Positions 6,203-9,519 of a DNA stretch of 9,519 nucleotides are shown piece by piece. Under the pieces are notes generated by a model. That model did no database searches, had not been told where the DNA came from, and saw only the letters and a list, made by a program, of their open reading frames with translations. Within the stretch, counting starts at the first letter, position 1; every line of letters begins with the position of its first letter. The position numbers and the translations under genes are program-made. This stretch comes from Rhizobiales bacterium CCH3-A5 (GTDB lineage Bacteria; Pseudomonadota; Alphaproteobacteria; Rhizobiales; Beijerinckiaceae): assembly GCA_001556025.1 (NCBI GenBank), contig LSIB01000152.1, forward strand, positions 1 through 9,519, read 5' to 3'.

Positions 6203-7105
6203 AGAAATCTTTTTTCCGTCGAGCAATCCTTCGATGCGATCGACGGCCTCGGCGGCGTCGCGCGCGCCGAAATCGGCTCCGAGAGATGCGGCCAGTTCCG
6301 GCTCGCCCGCGAACAGGTTTCCGCCGAGCATGATCCTGACGCCCCGGTTCAGCGCATTCTCGCGGACGGCCTTGACGACCTCGCCGACGCTGACCGAAGC
6401 GACCTCACCGCTGGCCGAAAGCCCGACCGCGTCGAACCATTCGGTCCGGACCTGTTCGAGCAGGATCGCCTTCGACGGCAGGAACTCCGACTGGACATGC
6501 CAGCCGGCGCGACGAAAGAACTCCTCCACGATGGCGAGCCCGAATGTGTGCTGCTCGCCCGGCACGACCGCGAGAAGGAGCCTGCGTCCGCTGCCTTGCA
6601 GCGCTGGCTCGGCCTCGAAATCCGGCCCGTAGATCCGCAGCAGCTGCTGCAGCCGCGACAGGCCCAGCGTCACATCGACGAAGGTGCAGCGATCCTGCTC
6701 CCACATCACGCCGAGATGGCGCGCCGTCGCCGAGAGCACCTCGGTGATAACAGCCTCCGCCGACATGCCGCCGGCGCGCAGGGCGTCGAGATGCGCGCGG
6801 GCAGCGGCGACCGGCCGATGCACGATCATCTCGGCGAAGCGAGCGATATCCGCGTCCGTCACAATGATCGGCGTCAGGTCGGGCGTCTTTGGCGCGGGCC
6901 GCGCGGCAACGGTGGTGCGGTGCGCCAGCATCAGCCGAGGGATGATCTCGGTCTCGATGGTGCGCGCAAGATCGTCTCGCAGCTCGGGCGGCGGCGCCAC
7001 ATCTTCGCTCGGGCACCAGAGCGGTCCGTTCAGCCCCTGGAACCCGCCTGCCTCGTCTTGCGACAGTCTCCGCTCCGCGAAGATCCCACGTCCTGAATCC
7101 GGCAT
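6197..7105 (-). CDS. ppaA: PpaA/AerR-type cobalamin-binding antirepressor
   Basis: PpaA/AerR proteins bind cobalamin and modulate PpsR/CrtJ, relieving repression of photosynthesis genes. The 302-residue product has a helical B12-cap region (about 95-165, with HLGVMWEQDRCTFVDVTLGL) followed by a Rossmann-type B12-binding domain from RRLLLAVVPGEQHTFG onward. The E-Q-H-T-F-G stretch is a DxHxxG-like motif with Glu for Asp; His186 corresponds to the cobalt-ligand His of Rhodobacter AerR. Later segments (SKAILLE, VGLSASGEVASVSVGEVV, IMLGGNLF) fit the fold. The ATG at 7105 was chosen because GGAGG (7117-7113) lies seven bases upstream. The frame is open to an ATG at 7237, also preceded by a purine-rich AGGGGG, which would give a 346-residue form. 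The gene lies 73 bp upstream of ppsR on the same strand and is probably co-transcribed with it. No operator close to its own start was found. Confidence 0.92.
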   Translation of the reverse strand: MPDSGRGIFAERRLSQDEAGGFQGLNGPLWCPSEDVAPPPELRDDLARTIETEIIPRLMLAHRTTVAARPAPKTPDLTPIIVTDADIARFAEMIVHRPVAAARAHLDALRAGGMSAEAVITEVLSATARHLGVMWEQDRCTFVDVTLGLSRLQQLLRIYGPDFEAEPALQGSGRRLLLAVVPGEQHTFGLAIVEEFFRRAGWHVQSEFLPSKAILLEQVRTEWFDAVGLSASGEVASVSVGEVVKAVRENALNRGVRIMLGGNLFAGEPELAASLGADFGARDAAEAVDRIEGLLDGKKISC

Positions 7106-7356
7106 AAGGTCACCTCCCCTGGGCGGGCGACCTTCCAGCGCAGGGGCTCTGACGGCCCTGTCATGCGACGGCTGCGGGATAGCGACCGACGAACCGGAAG
7201 GCTGTTCCTCTCGACCTAGTGCAGGGGAGTGAAGCATGCCAAAGCCCCCTCGGCAATCATGAGGTTCGTGTTTTTTAGCCGGAGATCAGGCGCTTGCCTG
7301 TCGGTCCTCGGATCATTTCCATGAAAAGACGGTCGGCTCAGGCCAGACGAAGGCGC

Positions 7357-7372
7357 CGCCCGAAATCGGGCG
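7357..7372. repeat. perfect inverted repeat in the ppaA-bchF intergenic region
   Basis: CGCCCGA and TCGGGCG face each other across an AA centre. In RNA this would be a six-pair GC-rich hairpin with an AAAT loop. No T-run follows on either strand, so it is not a standard terminator. It may be an operator for an unidentified regulator; no known consensus was recognised. Confidence 0.4.
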
Positions 7373-7431
7373 TATCGTACCGCATCCGCATCGGCGGCGC
7401 AGGATCGAGAGCCTACTCCGATTCGGATGAG

Positions 7432-7449
7432 TGTCTAGTCTTTATGACA
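7432..7449 (+). promoter_or_regulatory. PpsR/CrtJ operator, bchF-distal
   Basis: TGTCTAGTCTTTATGACA is an exact TGT-N12-ACA match with TGTC/GACA arms. It is separated by 16 bp from the proximal site, the same gap as at bchG. It probably acts with the proximal site in cooperative PpsR binding. Confidence 0.8.
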
Positions 7450-7465
7450 TCCGCTGGAAAAAGAG

Positions 7466-7483
7466 TGTCAATCAGAGTTGACA
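7466..7483 (+). promoter_or_regulatory. PpsR/CrtJ operator, bchF-proximal
   Basis: TGTCAATCAGAGTTGACA is the best operator in the window. It has perfect six-base arms TGTCAA/TTGACA, extended by one base on each side to GTGTCAA/TTGACAC (7465-7484). It lies 78 bp upstream of the bchF ATG and its right arm is a perfect -35 hexamer, so bound PpsR would block RNA polymerase directly. Confidence 0.88.
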
Positions 7484-7506
7484 CATAGGTGGGGCCGCGC
7501 CAATCT
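7478..7506 (+). promoter_or_regulatory. possible bchF promoter overlapping the PpsR operator
   Basis: TTGACA (7478-7483) is a consensus -35 element. A weak -10-like CAATCT lies at 7501-7506 after a 17-bp spacer, predicting a start near 7513 and a leader of about 49 nt. A strong -35 with a poor -10 is common at alphaproteobacterial photosynthesis promoters. The -10 assignment is tentative. Confidence 0.45.
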
Positions 7507-7561
7507 CGACCTGACAAGCGCTGCCGCTTCCTGCGGCGGCGTGGCGGACCGGAGACGTCCG

Positions 7562-9366
<1,805 letters not shown>

Positions 9367-9368
9367 CG

Positions 9369-9519
9369 ATGCATCTCACAGTCTGGACCTATGAAGGCCC
9401 CCCGCATGTCGGCGCGATGCGCGTCGCCACCGCGATGACCGACGTGCATTACGTGCTGCACGCGCCCCAGGGCGACACCTATGCCGATCTCCTCTTCACC
9501 ATGATCGAGCGGCGGGGCA
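9369..9519 (+). CDS. bchB: light-independent protochlorophyllide reductase subunit B (BchB), 5' part
   Basis: The window ends after 50 codons and one base of this gene. The visible N-terminus [20 protein letters not shown] is diagnostic for BchB, the partner of BchN in dark-operative protochlorophyllide reductase. Asp36 (in APQGDTYAD) is the unusual aspartate ligand that completes the NB-component [4Fe-4S] cluster with three BchN cysteines, so the cluster site is intact. The ATG lies two bases after the bchN stop, with GGAGG at the end of bchN seven bases upstream. bchH, bchL and bchM would be expected next, outside the window. Confidence 0.96.
   Translation, partial: MHLTVWTYEGPPHVGAMRVATAMTDVHYVLHAPQGDTYADLLFTMIERRG

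Larger units (their letters stand above)
7106..7561. other. divergent intergenic region between ppaA and bchF
   Basis: These 456 bp hold no convincing gene. From left to right they contain the ppaA ribosome site (7113-7117), a 132-bp stretch (7106-7237) that could encode an N-terminal extension of PpaA, a T6 run at 7271-7276, a perfect inverted repeat CGCCCGAAATCGGGCG at 7357-7372, and twin PpsR operators near bchF. By-eye base content in parts of 7250-7480 is richer in A/T than the flanking genes, as expected for promoter DNA. No FNR-type TTGAT-N4-ATCAA site was seen. Confidence 0.7.

Noticed and set aside
7271..7276. T6 run as a terminator
   Set aside because: No GC-rich hairpin precedes it on the plus strand, and on the minus strand it reads as an A-run.
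7294..7488. Small basic ORF upstream of bchF (TTG at 7294 or ATG at 7321)
   Set aside because: It runs through both PpsR operators, has a very Arg-rich start, no clear ribosome site and no recognisable family; more likely promoter DNA open by chance.

Overview
The window holds the regulatory hinge and the bacteriochlorophyll part of an alphaproteobacterial photosynthesis gene cluster. It is GC-rich with strong GC bias at third codon positions. The layout (ppaA/aerR and ppsR running into bchG, a PucC-type transporter gene and bchP, with divergent bchF-bchN-bchB) fits a purple or aerobic anoxygenic phototroph, most likely in Hyphomicrobiales (Rhizobiales). The genus cannot be fixed from the sequence alone.

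Left edge (1-1107): an OmpW-type outer-membrane protein gene reads rightward (115-810) and meets, tail to tail with a 13-bp overlap, a small three-helix membrane protein gene reading leftward (1082-798). The small gene lies 25 bp after bchP and looks like the last gene of the bchG operon. The OmpW gene probably marks the outer border of the photosynthesis cluster.

Leftward block (7105-798, minus strand): ppaA/aerR (cobalamin-binding antirepressor), ppsR (PAS-PAS-HTH repressor of photosynthesis genes), bchG (bacteriochlorophyll synthase), a PucC/BCH2-family MFS gene, bchP (geranylgeranyl reductase) and the small membrane protein. The bchG, pucC-like and bchP starts lie within a few bases of the preceding stops, so these three are almost certainly translationally coupled. 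BchG attaches the isoprenoid alcohol to bacteriochlorophyllide and BchP reduces that tail to phytyl. The PucC-like protein probably handles pigment or light-harvesting assembly.

Rightward block (7562-9519, plus strand): bchF (3-vinyl bacteriochlorophyllide hydratase), bchN (N subunit of the dark-operative protochlorophyllide reductase) and the first 50 codons of bchB, cut by the window end. The iron-sulphur ligands of BchN (three Cys) and BchB (Asp36) are all present.

Regulation: a by-eye scan of the whole window for the PpsR/CrtJ operator TGT-N12-ACA found four exact matches, at 4648, 6185, 7432 and 7466. All are at gene borders, apart from 15 bases of the 6185 match that run over the end of ppaA. 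With one near match at 4614 they form two pairs, one before bchG and one before bchF, each with exactly 16 bp between the sites (34 bp centre to centre). So the repressor, its antirepressor and two target operons sit together with matching twin operators. I saw no RNA genes, CRISPR arrays, insertion sequences or phage genes, and no wholly new system. The most notable points are the conserved twin-operator geometry, the cysteine pattern of this PpsR, and the small membrane protein attached to bchP.
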